DNA of 64,000 nt from CAZQBY01 sp964592405 [NCBI: uncultured archaeon] (GCA_964592405.1 CAZQBY010000002.1:61056-125055); one strand, 5' to 3'. Positions 1 to 8,047 are shown, counted from the first letter of the stretch. The notes: generated by a model from the letters alone, not told the origin. Made by a program: numbers and translations.

Positions 1-288
1 CAGCAGGTCGCACCTGCCCTCCCACTTGCCGCAATGCTGGATATGCTCGCATGAGCCGGTGATGTCCGTGATGGTTTTTTTGCCAGTGATGCACTCCAGC
101 GCCCATGGATGGATGATCTTCTGGCCGCTTTCGGACAAAACACAGATGACACCCGCCCCATGACGCATGAGCTCACGTGCCAGCTTGGGCGCCTCAATGG
201 CGGCGATGCTGCCACAGACGGCCAGGACTATGCGCTTGCCCTTGAGCCTCTTGGACTTGCTGCCGCAAACGGTCTCCTGATGCATCAT
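1..288 (-). CDS. coaBC: Phosphopantothenoylcysteine decarboxylase/ligase CoaBC, N-terminal part (truncated by window edge)
   Basis: The minus-strand frame from an ATG at 288 stays open to base 1 (96 codons). It reads as the N-terminus of the flavoprotein (CoaC) domain: a basic leader, then a hydrophobic strand with VLAVCGSIAA and EAPKLARELMRHGA, the FMN-binding Rossmann-like start of CoaBC, followed by TGKKTITDITG. CoaBC couples 4'-phosphopantothenate to cysteine and decarboxylates the product in CoA synthesis. The ligase half would lie outside the window. A second ATG directly follows the first. The start lies about 25 nt from a TTTAAA box shared with the divergent gene at 343, which suggests leaderless initiation. 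A standalone flavoprotein of the same family cannot be excluded without the missing C-terminus. Confidence 0.8.
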   Translation of the reverse strand, partial: MMHQETVCGSKSKRLKGKRIVLAVCGSIAAIEAPKLARELMRHGAGVICVLSESGQKIIHPWALECITGKKTITDITGSCEHIQHCGKWEGRCDLL

Positions 289-308
289 CACTGGTAATTG
301 AGGTTTCG

Positions 309-319
309 TGTTTAAAACC
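309..319. promoter_or_regulatory. Shared TATA-like box between divergent genes
   Basis: The self-complementary TTTAAA at 311-316 lies about 25 nt from the coaBC ATG (288, minus) and about 27-30 nt from the ATG at 343 (plus). That is the right distance for an archaeal TATA box serving leaderless transcripts in both directions. It is the only good A/T box in this short gap. Inference from spacing only. Confidence 0.45.
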
Positions 320-342
320 TTTGAATTTCAAAATATTACAAA

Positions 343-843
343 ATGCTCAGGAAAAGAGGTCCAAGTGGAGGGAGAAAGCTCCCTGGAGTTAGAGAGATGG
401 CGATGGGAATAGGTATAGAGAAGCATTATTATGACCCTTTTTCTGAAAGGGCTAGACAACAATGCTACAACTACGTCATCAATAATCTGCTAGGCCAACA
501 AGTACACAATTCTCTCAAAGCGCTCGGCATGGATCCGAACAAGCCTAATGAGTGGGAGCCTGATATCAAGAAGCTGTTGGGAAAAACTCGAGGGACTGCA
601 AGAGTAAAGAGAATAGATGAGCTAAGAAAGCACATACACTCTGTGACAGCAGGATTGAAAAATGCCACTGACCACATTCTCTCTGAATGTCTGGAGCCCA
701 ACGGAAATCCAAAAAGCGATTTGCATGGGAGGGTACGACATAGGGCACTAAACACCATAACTGCAATGGGCCTTGCCCTAGTAGCTCTTAGAAAGAAACT
801 GGACAATGTAGAGAGTAGAGCTCGCAGAAGACGAAGACAGTGA
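343..843 (+). CDS. Hypothetical basic protein, 166 aa
   Basis: I do not recognise this protein. It has a Lys/Arg/Gly-rich N-terminus, a central mostly helical region with many Lys/Arg (for example RGTARVKRIDELRKHIHS at roughly residues 84-101), a hydrophobic stretch near residues 139-150 (ALNTITAMGLALVALRKKL) and a strongly basic tail (SRARRRRRQ). No signal peptide, Cys cluster or nucleotide-binding motif is visible. The basic ends suggest nucleic-acid binding, which is inference only. It is convergent with the DUF434 gene, whose stop codon abuts its own. Its base composition is more A/T-rich than the coaBC side. The ATG at 343 sits about 27 nt after a TTTAAA box. Confidence 0.6.
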   Translation: MLRKRGPSGGRKLPGVREMAMGIGIEKHYYDPFSERARQQCYNYVINNLLGQQVHNSLKALGMDPNKPNEWEPDIKKLLGKTRGTARVKRIDELRKHIHSVTAGLKNATDHILSECLEPNGNPKSDLHGRVRHRALNTITAMGLALVALRKKLDNVESRARRRRRQ

Positions 844-1452
844 TTATATCTCCCCTACCAAATCCACTACCCTGTCCACCTTTTCGATAATCGCCGTATC
901 ACTGGTGGCCGTTATCCAGTTGAGTCTCTTTATCTCATAGTCCACGTTCGGGGCAGTCCTCGCATCGCCATCCACTCCCATTTCGTCCATCTTCCTGCGG
1001 ACGAGAGCAGCCAGTTCGCCGCTCCTGGATACCTGCGAGTCAAAGATAAAGAGAACCTTCTTGGGTCCATGCTTCTTCAGGATGTTAAGTATTCCTTCAA
1101 TGGCAGGCTCGGTGAACAACCCGGGTTTGTATCTGCCGGACAGCCCAAGTGAATCTCGATGGAGACCATCCTGTGCCTTGATTATGGGCCCTCTCCCAAG
1201 AGCGCACTCCGCTCCTATCAGGACATTGAAGCCGTCGATTACAAGCCTTCTTCCCCTTATCTTCTCGATGGGCCAGAGCCGCTTTCTGTGGTCTTTTATC
1301 TCCTTTTCCGAATAGACACTTCTGACTATGATGTTACGCTGCTTTTTGCCAAGTCGGTAGTGGCCACAGACAAAGTTCAGGGCCGTCGAACGGCGGTAGC
1401 CCCTGTCAAGCAGATATCTGAAATCCTCAGAAGCCGCTTTTATTTTGTCCAT
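844..1452 (-). CDS. DUF434 / PIN-like domain protein
   Basis: This 202-aa protein has an N-terminal helical part (ASEDFRYLLDRGYRRSTALNF) typical of DUF434 and a C-terminal half with the PIN-like core. That core holds a strand ending in VIDGFNVLI (about residue 72), then VLFIFDSQVSRSGE (about residue 135) and NVDYEIKRL/ATSDTAII near the end. The acidic residues in these strands match the metal-binding acids of PIN-type nucleases. The family is archaeal and uncharacterised; a nuclease role is inferred from fold resemblance. It is divergent from the radical SAM gene with only 22 bp between the two start codons, so at least one promoter must lie inside a coding region. Confidence 0.7.
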   Translation of the reverse strand: MDKIKAASEDFRYLLDRGYRRSTALNFVCGHYRLGKKQRNIIVRSVYSEKEIKDHRKRLWPIEKIRGRRLVIDGFNVLIGAECALGRGPIIKAQDGLHRDSLGLSGRYKPGLFTEPAIEGILNILKKHGPKKVLFIFDSQVSRSGELAALVRRKMDEMGVDGDARTAPNVDYEIKRLNWITATSDTAIIEKVDRVVDLVGEI

Positions 1453-1474
1453 TACCTAATTTTATGAATGGATT

Positions 1475-2350
1475 ATGAAAACAGCCAGAGACGTGCTTCC
1501 ACACTACTTTTCAATACTCAAAGGAGATGAGAGGGCAGGATATTTGGATGCGTGCATTGGAAAAAGGGCTTTGAAAGCCCATAAGATACTCGAGGACTGT
1601 CATTTCTGTGAGCGCAGATGTGGAGTAGACAGGACAAGGGGCGAGAGAGGCTATTGTGGCGTCGGTAAAGCAGGAATAGCCTCCAGATTCCTGCATCACG
1701 GCGAGGAGCCGGAGCTGGTCCCCTCATTCACCGTATTCTTCTCCGGATGCACCATGAAATGCCTCTACTGCCAGAACTGGGACATAAGCCAAAATCCAAA
1801 ATCGGGAGTTTATGTGGAGCCGGAGCAACTGGCTGGAGAGATATCAACCATTGGCGCGCGCAATGTCAACTGGGTGGGTGGAGACCCCACCCCCAATCTG
1901 TATTACATCCTTCAGGTGCTTGCCATATGTGAGCGCAGTATTCCACAAATATGGAATTCCAACATGTACTGTTCAAGGGAGGCGATGGAACTGTTGGATG
2001 GAGTGATGGACGTCTATTTAACAGACTTCAAATACGGGAATGACACCTGCGCCAAGCGCCTTTCCGATGCCCCAAACTATCTTGAAATAGTAAAGAGAAA
2101 TCATCTCCTTGCTTACAAGCAGGGGGACGTCCTAGTGCGGCACCTGGTCCTGCCGAACCACTTTGAGTGCTGCACCAAACCCATATTGCGATGGTTGTCA
2201 GAAAACCTACCAAATGCACGCATCAATATCATGGACCAGTATCGCCCGGAATGGCGCGCGCATGAGGTGCAGGAGCTCATGCACAAGCCGCTGCAGGAGT
2301 ACAGGGATGCCGTCAAGCTTGGAACGGAACTCGAGCTGAACCTAGTGTGA
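1475..2350 (+). CDS. Radical SAM protein, PflX-like (COG1313 type)
   Basis: This 291-aa protein has an N-terminal Cys motif CHFCERRCGVDRTRGERGYC (residues about 42-61) and the radical SAM signature CTMKCLYC (about residues 91-98), which ligates a [4Fe-4S] cluster. It then has WVGGDPTPNLYYI and the strand DVYLTDFKYG. This layout matches the family annotated as PflX, related to pyruvate formate-lyase activases, whose substrate in archaea is not established. No glycyl-radical enzyme lies nearby. It starts 22 bp from the divergent DUF434 gene, and cimA follows 34 bp after its stop behind its own TTTATAA box. The family assignment is firm; the function is unknown. Confidence 0.8.
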   Translation: MKTARDVLPHYFSILKGDERAGYLDACIGKRALKAHKILEDCHFCERRCGVDRTRGERGYCGVGKAGIASRFLHHGEEPELVPSFTVFFSGCTMKCLYCQNWDISQNPKSGVYVEPEQLAGEISTIGARNVNWVGGDPTPNLYYILQVLAICERSIPQIWNSNMYCSREAMELLDGVMDVYLTDFKYGNDTCAKRLSDAPNYLEIVKRNHLLAYKQGDVLVRHLVLPNHFECCTKPILRWLSENLPNARINIMDQYRPEWRAHEVQELMHKPLQEYRDAVKLGTELELNLV

Positions 2351-2384
2351 TTTATAACCCGCCCGTTTCAAAATAAGCCTGAAT

Positions 2385-3848
2385 ATGCGCATAAACGTGC
2401 TGGACACCACACTGAGGGACGGGGAGCAGACGCCGGGCGTCTCGCTGAGCCCCGACGAGAAGCTGAAGATAGCCAAGGCGCTGGACGGGCTAGGCGTGGA
2501 CTACATAGAGGCCGGCTCGGCTGCTACAAGCCAAGGAGAGGCGGAGAGCATAAAGCTGATATCGCAGGAGAAGCTGGACGCGAAGGTCCTGAGCTTCTCG
2601 CGCGTGATAGAAAAGGAGGTGGACCTGTGCTGTGCCTGTGGCGTTGATGGTCTCTTTCTGGTTGCCCCGACCAGTGAATCACATGTGAGATACAAACTGG
2701 GCACAACACCTGAACAGTTCCTCAAGACCCTTGACAAAGTTATCCAACACTGTCGGGACTGCGGACTTTACATAGACCTGTGTTGTGAGGATGGATCAAG
2801 AACCGAATTATCCTATCTCAAAAGGATACTGGATACTGCCGGAGGGAGGATAGACCGTTTCACGATAGCAGATACTGTTGGTGCAGCGACGCCGGAGAAG
2901 ATGGCGCGCTTCTTCAGAGAACTGTCAGAATATAAAAAACTCTCCTATGGGACCCACTGCCATGATGATCTGGGACTGGCTGTCGCAAACACCCTAGCAT
3001 CCGTCCGGGCAGGAGCAGACACTGTGGATGTAACAATAAATGGCCTTGGTGAGCGTGCAGGCAACGCGCCGCTGGAAGAAGTCGTGGCCTCTCTGGAGTT
3101 GCTCTATGGCTATAAGACAGGAATAAAGACCGGCAGGATATATGAGGTATCCCGCTTGGTTGAGGATCTTACAGGGGTGGCAGTCCAGCCGAACAAGGCG
3201 CTGATCGGAAAGAACGCGTTCATGCACGAATCAGGGATACATGTGGACGGTCTGCTGAAACATCCGGAGACTTATGAGTTCGTCAAGCCCGAGTATGTCG
3301 GAAGACAGAAGGTTTTTCGCTTTGGTAAGCACGTGGGTGGAAAGGGTCTTAGGGCAATACTTGAGGACCTGAAGATAAGCGTCACCGAAGAGCAATTCAG
3401 GAAGATATTTGAGGAGATAAAGGCTATGGGCGACAAGGGAAAAACCATAACGGATGCAGATCTGAGTGCTATTGTACGCCAAGTCAAGGGAGAAAAAGAG
3501 AGCAGGTTCCTTGATGTAATAGACCTTAAGGTCCAATCCGGAAGCAGTATTACCCCACATGCCGTAGTGGTTGTCAGGATGGACAACAGGGAAATGAAAG
3601 AGGAGGCAGAGGGTGACGGGCCTGTTGATGCTGCCATAAATGCGATAATGAAGGTGGTTGGCAACAGGGATATAAAGCTGGAGGAGTATCATGTTGATGC
3701 AATAACCGGCGGCACGGATGCCACTGTTTCTGTCAGGGTCAGGATGAAATCGGGAGAGAGAGTTACCACAGCCTCAGGCACGGACACCGATATAGTAATG
3801 GCTTCGGTTCAGGCCATAGTAAATGGTATTAACCACCTGCTGGGTTAA
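2385..3848 (+). CDS. cimA: (R)-citramalate synthase (or closely related 2-isopropylmalate synthase)
   Basis: This 487-aa protein of the LeuA/CimA/AksA family condenses acetyl-CoA with a 2-oxoacid. Visible motifs are [12 protein letters not shown] at the N-terminus, the metal-binding [14 protein letters not shown] (about residue 195), [33 protein letters not shown], and a C-terminal regulatory domain from about residue 380. The string [13 protein letters not shown] resembles, as I recall, the methanogen citramalate synthase (pyruvate as acceptor, isoleucine route) more than LeuA; LeuA remains possible. Length fits enzymes with an intact allosteric domain. Oddity: the first 80-odd codons are about 70% GC (2401-2460) while the rest is near 48% (2821-2880), a sharp change inside one gene. 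A TTTATAA box lies at about 2351. Confidence 0.8.
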   Translation: MRINVLDTTLRDGEQTPGVSLSPDEKLKIAKALDGLGVDYIEAGSAATSQGEAESIKLISQEKLDAKVLSFSRVIEKEVDLCCACGVDGLFLVAPTSESHVRYKLGTTPEQFLKTLDKVIQHCRDCGLYIDLCCEDGSRTELSYLKRILDTAGGRIDRFTIADTVGAATPEKMARFFRELSEYKKLSYGTHCHDDLGLAVANTLASVRAGADTVDVTINGLGERAGNAPLEEVVASLELLYGYKTGIKTGRIYEVSRLVEDLTGVAVQPNKALIGKNAFMHESGIHVDGLLKHPETYEFVKPEYVGRQKVFRFGKHVGGKGLRAILEDLKISVTEEQFRKIFEEIKAMGDKGKTITDADLSAIVRQVKGEKESRFLDVIDLKVQSGSSITPHAVVVVRMDNREMKEEAEGDGPVDAAINAIMKVVGNRDIKLEEYHVDAITGGTDATVSVRVRMKSGERVTTASGTDTDIVMASVQAIVNGINHLLG

Positions 3849-3880
3849 TCCTCGGTTACCCGACTATTGCCCACAGCGCA

Positions 3881-3890
3881 TATTTTTATA
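3881..3890 (+). promoter_or_regulatory. TATA box of the PadR gene
   Basis: TATTTTTATA lies 21-30 nt upstream of the ATG at 3911, which predicts a leaderless or near-leaderless transcript. Confidence 0.55.
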
Positions 3891-3910
3891 GAACTAGTCG
3901 TTAGTATGTC

Positions 3911-4318
3911 ATGCGGAAGCCTGAATTCATAGACATGAAGGGCCTGCTCTCGTTCCAGATAATGTGGATACTTAACAGGCAGAGCATGTGTGGGGAGGAG
4001 CTCATTGAGGCACTGGGAAAGATGAGATTTGACGCTCCAAGCCCGGGAACCCTTTATCCAGCCCTGAACAAGCTCAAACAAGAAGGCCTTGTGGAGTCCA
4101 AGCGTGACAACAAACGTGTGGTTTATACTCCCACACTAAAGGGCAGAAAGGATCTGGAACTGGCTGTAAGATACTTCAAGGCTGTTTATGGCGACATACT
4201 TGCAGGGAGGGGAAGCATAGGCTATGCTCCAGGGGAAGAAAAAATGCATTTGGCTGGAGCAGCCAAAGAGGGTATGGTTTTGCAAGATGAGGTGGACGTA
4301 GATATAGACTATATATAA
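3911..4318 (+). CDS. PadR-family transcriptional regulator
   Basis: This 135-aa winged-helix protein is PadR-like: KGLLSFQIMWILNRQSMCGEEL is followed by the recognition region FDAPSPGTLYPALNKLKQEGLVES and the wing KRVVYTPTLKGRKDL. The C-terminal tail after residue 100 is short and ends in an acidic stretch. PadR proteins usually repress adjacent genes in response to small ligands or membrane stress. Here the gene is followed within 7 nt by three small membrane or coiled-coil proteins (4326-5221), the likely operon and possible regulatory target; that link is inferred. A clear TATA box precedes it. Confidence 0.85.
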   Translation: MRKPEFIDMKGLLSFQIMWILNRQSMCGEELIEALGKMRFDAPSPGTLYPALNKLKQEGLVESKRDNKRVVYTPTLKGRKDLELAVRYFKAVYGDILAGRGSIGYAPGEEKMHLAGAAKEGMVLQDEVDVDIDYI

Positions 4319-4325
4319 CTGTAGA

Positions 4326-4442
4326 ATGAAAACAGACAAGATAATGTTTGCGGCAGGAGTTGCAGCAGGTGCGATGGTGGGCATTCTCCTCTACGATGCC
4401 ATTATTTATGATTTGCTAAGGAGTTTTATCTGTTCATTATGA
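4326..4442 (+). CDS. Small single-span membrane protein, 38 aa
   Basis: This short reading frame starts 7 nt after the PadR stop. After MKTDK it has a Gly/Ala-rich hydrophobic segment (about residues 7-29) and a short tail ending FICSL. Its stop overlaps the next start as ATGA (4439-4442), the usual sign of translational coupling. The hydrophobic segment resembles the N-terminal segment of the following protein, so the two may be related or may pack together. Function is unknown; the coupling is the main reason to call it a gene. Confidence 0.55.
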   Translation: MKTDKIMFAAGVAAGAMVGILLYDAIIYDLLRSFICSL

Positions 4443-4873
4443 CCATATACATAAACCCCAAAAAGTTCGTTGAGGGATTTGCTGTTGGAATACTGTGCTC
4501 ACTTATAGCCCTGGGGGCCATTACCGTTATACCGTCAGCCGAGATAGAATGTCCGCCCAAGTGTGTTTCCAATAACACACGCGAGTTGATGCGGGGCTTG
4601 GACAACGCCAAGGTCGGACTGTTTGAATACACAAAGGTAATCTGCCTGGATGCCGGTGAGAGTATAGACGGAACAATGCTGAGCAGGATGGCAAAGACAG
4701 GACCGGTAACCTTTGAGTGCCAGAGTGATATCTGCCATGGGGAAAATCCAAAATTACGTGTGCTGAACAGCACCATAAGAGGGGAAGAGTGGTCAATGTT
4801 CAGGACTATTATAGCTTGTACCGGGGCAGCGAACGAGAACCGCTGCAAAATCCGGATAACGAATCCTGAATGA
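4439..4873 (+). CDS. Membrane-anchored Cys-containing hypothetical protein
   Basis: This 144-aa protein begins with one membrane segment (VEGFAVGILCSLIALGAITV, about residues 11-30) that probably anchors an extracytoplasmic domain. That domain has several cysteines (PPKC near residue 42, a CLDAG site, FECQSDIC, and IIAC...RC toward the end) and potential N-glycosylation sites (NNT, NST). The even-looking Cys content suggests disulfides, an inference. I do not recognise the family. Its start overlaps the 38-aa membrane protein, and a coiled-coil protein follows 3 nt after its stop, so the PadR-linked group looks like one transcript. Confidence 0.6.
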   Translation: MTIYINPKKFVEGFAVGILCSLIALGAITVIPSAEIECPPKCVSNNTRELMRGLDNAKVGLFEYTKVICLDAGESIDGTMLSRMAKTGPVTFECQSDICHGENPKLRVLNSTIRGEEWSMFRTIIACTGAANENRCKIRITNPE

Positions 4874-4876
4874 ATA

Positions 4877-5221
4877 ATGAAGATTAGGGCACCCAGAGAT
4901 AGCCATGACATAGTCCTGCAGGGTATACTCAGAAGGAAGCGAGAGGAACAGCTCAAAAAGCAGGATGAACTCAGGCTCAAGAAAGCCGAAGAGGATCTGA
5001 GAAATCTGGATGTTGTGCACAAGGATTACTACATAGATATGGAAACAGAAGCCTGGCTCAAGAGCGCCGTGGAGTTTCTGTTTAAGGAGTTTCCAAACCT
5101 GGATATCAAAACCAAGAGAGAGGTGGCAAGACAGCTTGTGGATCAGATCAGCATCACGGGCCCGCCAAGGGAGCCGATGAAGGTTGTAGTGAGGGACACT
5201 GTGAACAGGGTGATAGGGTAG
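4877..5221 (+). CDS. Coiled-coil hypothetical protein, 114 aa
   Basis: This protein is charged and helical. Residues about 15-45 (RRKREEQLKKQDELRLKKAE and onward) form a likely coiled coil, followed by a folded-looking segment with WLKSAVEFLFKEFPNLDIKT and REVARQLVDQI. There is no membrane segment or Cys. It starts 3 nt after the preceding gene and ends the PadR-led group. I do not recognise it. It may act as a cytoplasmic partner of the two membrane proteins upstream, which is inference from position only. Confidence 0.6.
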   Translation: MKIRAPRDSHDIVLQGILRRKREEQLKKQDELRLKKAEEDLRNLDVVHKDYYIDMETEAWLKSAVEFLFKEFPNLDIKTKREVARQLVDQISITGPPREPMKVVVRDTVNRVIG

Positions 5222-5268
5222 CTGCCCGGGATAGCCTCCCACACCGGCTTTCCCAACCTCCGGCCAGT

Positions 5269-5311
5269 GGCAATCTAGGGCTATTGCCTTAAGGGTCTTG
5301 CCTTAAGGGTC
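5269..5311. repeat. Hairpin plus perfect 14-bp tandem duplication
   Basis: In the 173-bp gap before coaD, GGCAAT (5269-5274) pairs with ATTGCC (5283-5288) around an 8-nt loop. TTGCCTTAAGGGTC then occurs twice head to tail (5284-5297 and 5298-5311), and each copy carries the palindrome CCTTAAGG. It could be an end-of-operon structure for the PadR group or an operator pair; nothing in the sequence decides this. Confidence 0.5.
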
Positions 5312-5394
5312 GGCCCATATCAATAGAATAACCCGCGTGTGCTGTTTGTAATCTTTTTCTTTTCATAACATCAAAATATACGACTGATTCTAAA

Positions 5395-5850
5395 ATGCCT
5401 TTCAAAAAATCCATTTTAGGTGGCACTTTTGACAATTTTCACTTGGGCCATGAGGAACTCCTGAGGGTTGCCTTTGATCTAAGTGATTTTGTTTTGATCG
5501 GCATAACCAGTGACCAGTTTGCACAGAGATTCAGAACAGGAGAGGTTGAGCCGTTCAAGAAGAGGAGCGAGGTGCTGAAGCACTATTGTGAGCAGTTTGG
5601 GAAGGATTACAGGATAACAGAGATAAATGATTTTTATGGACCATCCACGACCGACCCAAACCTGATGGCAATATTTGTCAGCGAGGAGACTGCACTACGG
5701 GCAAAGGAGATAAATGCTGTAAGACGGAAGAAAGGGCTGAAGGAACTAATGGTAGTACAAGTTCCGTTTGTACTGGCCCAGGATGGACAACCCATAAGCA
5801 GCGAGAGGATAAGGAAGGGAGAGATTGACAGGGATGGAAACCTAGCTTAG
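5395..5850 (+). CDS. coaD: Phosphopantetheine adenylyltransferase, archaeal type
   Basis: This 151-aa nucleotidyltransferase transfers AMP from ATP to 4'-phosphopantetheine to give dephospho-CoA. The N-terminal GGTFDNFHLGHEELL holds the HxGH motif, VLIGITSDQFA follows, and ISSERIRKGEID near the C-terminus is the ISSxR-type motif. Length and motif order match the archaeal enzyme (COG1019). A metallophosphoesterase gene follows 1 nt after its stop. With CoaBC at the left edge this is the second CoA-synthesis gene in the window, but the two are not in one operon. Confidence 0.88.
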   Translation: MPFKKSILGGTFDNFHLGHEELLRVAFDLSDFVLIGITSDQFAQRFRTGEVEPFKKRSEVLKHYCEQFGKDYRITEINDFYGPSTTDPNLMAIFVSEETALRAKEINAVRRKKGLKELMVVQVPFVLAQDGQPISSERIRKGEIDRDGNLA

Positions 5851-5851
5851 G

Positions 5852-6538
5852 ATGGAAAACGTGTATCGCATACTGGTATTCTCTGACATGCATGGCAATC
5901 GGAGAGCAGTGGACATAGCAAGGACAATTCTGGAGAAGGATGGTTTCAACATGGTTGTCTATCTGGGAGACTTCTCAGAAAGAATTGGTGATGAAAAATC
6001 CAACATAGAAGATGCAGAATATCTCATCGGCAGGCTGAGCGAAATGGCAAAGATTAAGACACTCTTTGGCAACTGCGATACACCCAAGCTTCAAAGGTTC
6101 TTGGAACATAAGGGCATATCCCTCCACAACAAACTCTTCTTCATACATAAGACTGCCCTGATAGGCTGGGGCGGGAGTCACCCAACACCCTTCCATACTC
6201 CAAGCGAGTTCAGTGAGACCGAAATAGAAAAATCACTGGCAGAGCTTATGGATGAGGCTGCGAAGAGGGGAGCGGAAAGGCTCATATTATTCACCCATGA
6301 GCCGCCTGCCAACACAAAGGCAGATGAACTGCCATCCGGTCATGTTGGAAGTGGAGCCATACGCCACATAATAGAAAAGTATCAGCCAAACCTGAATGTC
6401 TGCGGCCACATACATGAGGCCAAATGTGTGGACCATGTGGGCGATACCAAGATTATCAATATCGGCCCTAGTTCAAAGGGCCATTTTCTGGCCGTGTCTG
6501 TGGACGGGACTGTTGAGACCGAGGAGATAAATATCTGA
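5852..6538 (+). CDS. Calcineurin-like metallophosphoesterase
   Basis: This 228-aa protein has all the two-metal phosphoesterase motifs in order: FSDMHGN (about residue 11), YLGDFSE (about residue 38), FGNCD (about residue 72), a THEPP motif at about residue 150, and CGHIHEA (about residue 188). It resembles the small YfcE/MJ0936-like phosphodiesterases, which hydrolyse phosphodiesters with a dinuclear Mn/Ni site. The natural substrate is unknown. It starts 1 nt after coaD, so the two are probably co-transcribed. The GNCD motif has Cys where GNHD is usual, which removes one His ligand and may alter metal preference. Confidence 0.85.
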   Translation: MENVYRILVFSDMHGNRRAVDIARTILEKDGFNMVVYLGDFSERIGDEKSNIEDAEYLIGRLSEMAKIKTLFGNCDTPKLQRFLEHKGISLHNKLFFIHKTALIGWGGSHPTPFHTPSEFSETEIEKSLAELMDEAAKRGAERLILFTHEPPANTKADELPSGHVGSGAIRHIIEKYQPNLNVCGHIHEAKCVDHVGDTKIINIGPSSKGHFLAVSVDGTVETEEINI

Positions 6539-6576
6539 GCAACTATTTTTTAATCCGGCCCGTAAATTATGGGAAG

Positions 6577-7482
6577 ATGATCCTGATTAAGGACAAAGAG
6601 CGCAGTTTGCCCTTTGTGAGGGAGGTGCTGGTCGAGTCACTCACGCGGGCAGGAATGAAGCCATGGCAGGCACACTCATTTGCAAGAGAGATAGAGGATG
6701 AACTATTGGCAAAGGGGGAGGAGGAAATTGAGCGCGAGGAGTTTGCCGCACTGGTTCATAACAGGCTGAAGGACGTCAATGAGGAGGTAGCAAACAGGTT
6801 CCATGCTTGGAGGAGCATCAAAAAGGGTGAGAGAGACCCGATGATAATACTGTTGGGTGGAGGCACTGGTGTAGGAACTACCACTGTGGGAACTGAAGTG
6901 GCCCACCGAATAGGTATCCGCAACATCATCTCCACTGACTCCATACGTGAGATAATGCGAAAGACTGTCTCTGAGGAGCTACTACCTGTGCTGCACTCAT
7001 CTTCGTTCGATGCTCATAAGAGCATGAAGGTTCCAATCTCAAAGGAGAAAGATGCTGTCCTGACAGGCTTTCAGCTACAGGTAACTGAAGTTAGCGTTGG
7101 TATTGAAGCCATCATAGAGCGGGCAATAAAGGAGGGAACACCCACCCTGATAGAAGGACTTCATGTCGTCCCGGGATTCATAAACGAAGGACTGCTGACG
7201 CGCTATAATGTCATGATGTTCATCCTGCACATAGACAATGAGAAGGAACATAAGAACAGACTTTATACACGTGCCTTTGAGACCAAATTCAAGCGCTCTG
7301 TAGAAGGTTATCTGGAAAATTTCAAAAGCATAAGGGAGATACAAAGGTTCATAAAGAAAAAGGCGGATGAGCATAGAATCCCGGTGATAGAGAACACAGA
7401 TGTAGAGAGAAGTATAGTGGAAATAATAGACCATGTTATTGAAACTATTGTCAAACAGCACAGGAGGGAAGAAGGTGGGTAA
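6577..7482 (+). CDS. pgk2: 2-phosphoglycerate kinase with N-terminal ATP-cone-like domain
   Basis: This 301-aa protein starts with an ATP-cone-like domain (residues 1-85, with LPFVREVLVESLTRAG). A P-loop kinase domain starts near residue 88 (MIILLGGGTGVGTTTVGTEV), followed by RNIISTDSIREIMR and LIEGLHVVPG. This matches COG2074, which makes 2,3-bisphosphoglycerate as the first step to cyclic 2,3-diphosphoglycerate in some methanogens. The P-loop has Thr where the invariant Walker-A Lys is expected; I believe this may be a family trait but cannot verify it here. No cyclic-2,3-DPG synthetase gene lies in the window. A TTTTTAATCC box precedes it at about 6545. The endA gene overlaps its end by 8 nt. 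Confidence 0.8.
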   Translation: MILIKDKERSLPFVREVLVESLTRAGMKPWQAHSFAREIEDELLAKGEEEIEREEFAALVHNRLKDVNEEVANRFHAWRSIKKGERDPMIILLGGGTGVGTTTVGTEVAHRIGIRNIISTDSIREIMRKTVSEELLPVLHSSSFDAHKSMKVPISKEKDAVLTGFQLQVTEVSVGIEAIIERAIKEGTPTLIEGLHVVPGFINEGLLTRYNVMMFILHIDNEKEHKNRLYTRAFETKFKRSVEGYLENFKSIREIQRFIKKKADEHRIPVIENTDVERSIVEIIDHVIETIVKQHRREEGG

Positions 7483-8047
7483 TGTCCTGACAGGAATAAA
7501 AAAAACCATCATAAGGGGGAAAAAGAGCAATGAGTTAAAGCCGATTCTCTCGGGCGACAGGATTGTAGTCTATGAAGAGAAACTGGCAAACCAGTTACTC
7601 AATAGGTCTTTTGGTGAGACCAAAAAAAGAGGCCTATACCTGAACATCTACGAGGCCCTTCTCCTTGCCGAGGAGAAGAAGCTGGATGTTTATGATAAAA
7701 GTGGTAAAAAGGTTCCGCTGAAGAAGCTTATGGAGGTAGGTGAATCGCTGAATGAGGGCTTTGCTATGAAGTATGATGTTTTCCGCGATCTCCGACTTGC
7801 ACGCGGCTATGTAGTCAAGCCAGGTATAAAGTTTGGTTGTGATTTTGTGGTATATGCACGTGGAAAGAAACCAGGGAGGACGCACTCCAAGTGGATGGTT
7901 CAGGTAATACCTGAGAGTGCCCGTATGGATTATAGCCAGTTGACCGGAGCCGCCCGTCTGGCAACTAATGTAAGGAAGAAACTCCTGCTAGCCACAGTGA
8001 CAGAGAGGGGACCTGTTTATTATGAGGTGGGCAGGGCAAAGCTCTGA
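7475..8047 (+). CDS. endA: tRNA-splicing endonuclease EndA
   Basis: This enzyme cleaves bulge-helix-bulge introns from tRNA and rRNA precursors. The catalytic domain is in the C-terminal half: DVFRDLRLARGYVVKPGIKF, then FVVYARGKKPGRTHSKWMVQ, which carries the catalytic Tyr and His, with the Lys expected in LATNVRKKLLLA. Length (190 aa) fits the homomeric archaeal type. I chose the GTG at 7475 because AGGAGG (7462-7467) sits 7 nt upstream and it overlaps pgk2 by only 8 nt. An in-frame ATG at 7433 would add 14 residues and overlap pgk2 by 50 nt. Confidence 0.88.
   Translation: MGNVLTGIKKTIIRGKKSNELKPILSGDRIVVYEEKLANQLLNRSFGETKKRGLYLNIYEALLLAEEKKLDVYDKSGKKVPLKKLMEVGESLNEGFAMKYDVFRDLRLARGYVVKPGIKFGCDFVVYARGKKPGRTHSKWMVQVIPESARMDYSQLTGAARLATNVRKKLLLATVTERGPVYYEVGRAKL

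Noticed and set aside
109-297. Plus-strand 62-codon frame at the left edge
   Set aside because: It is antisense to the well-supported coaBC frame.
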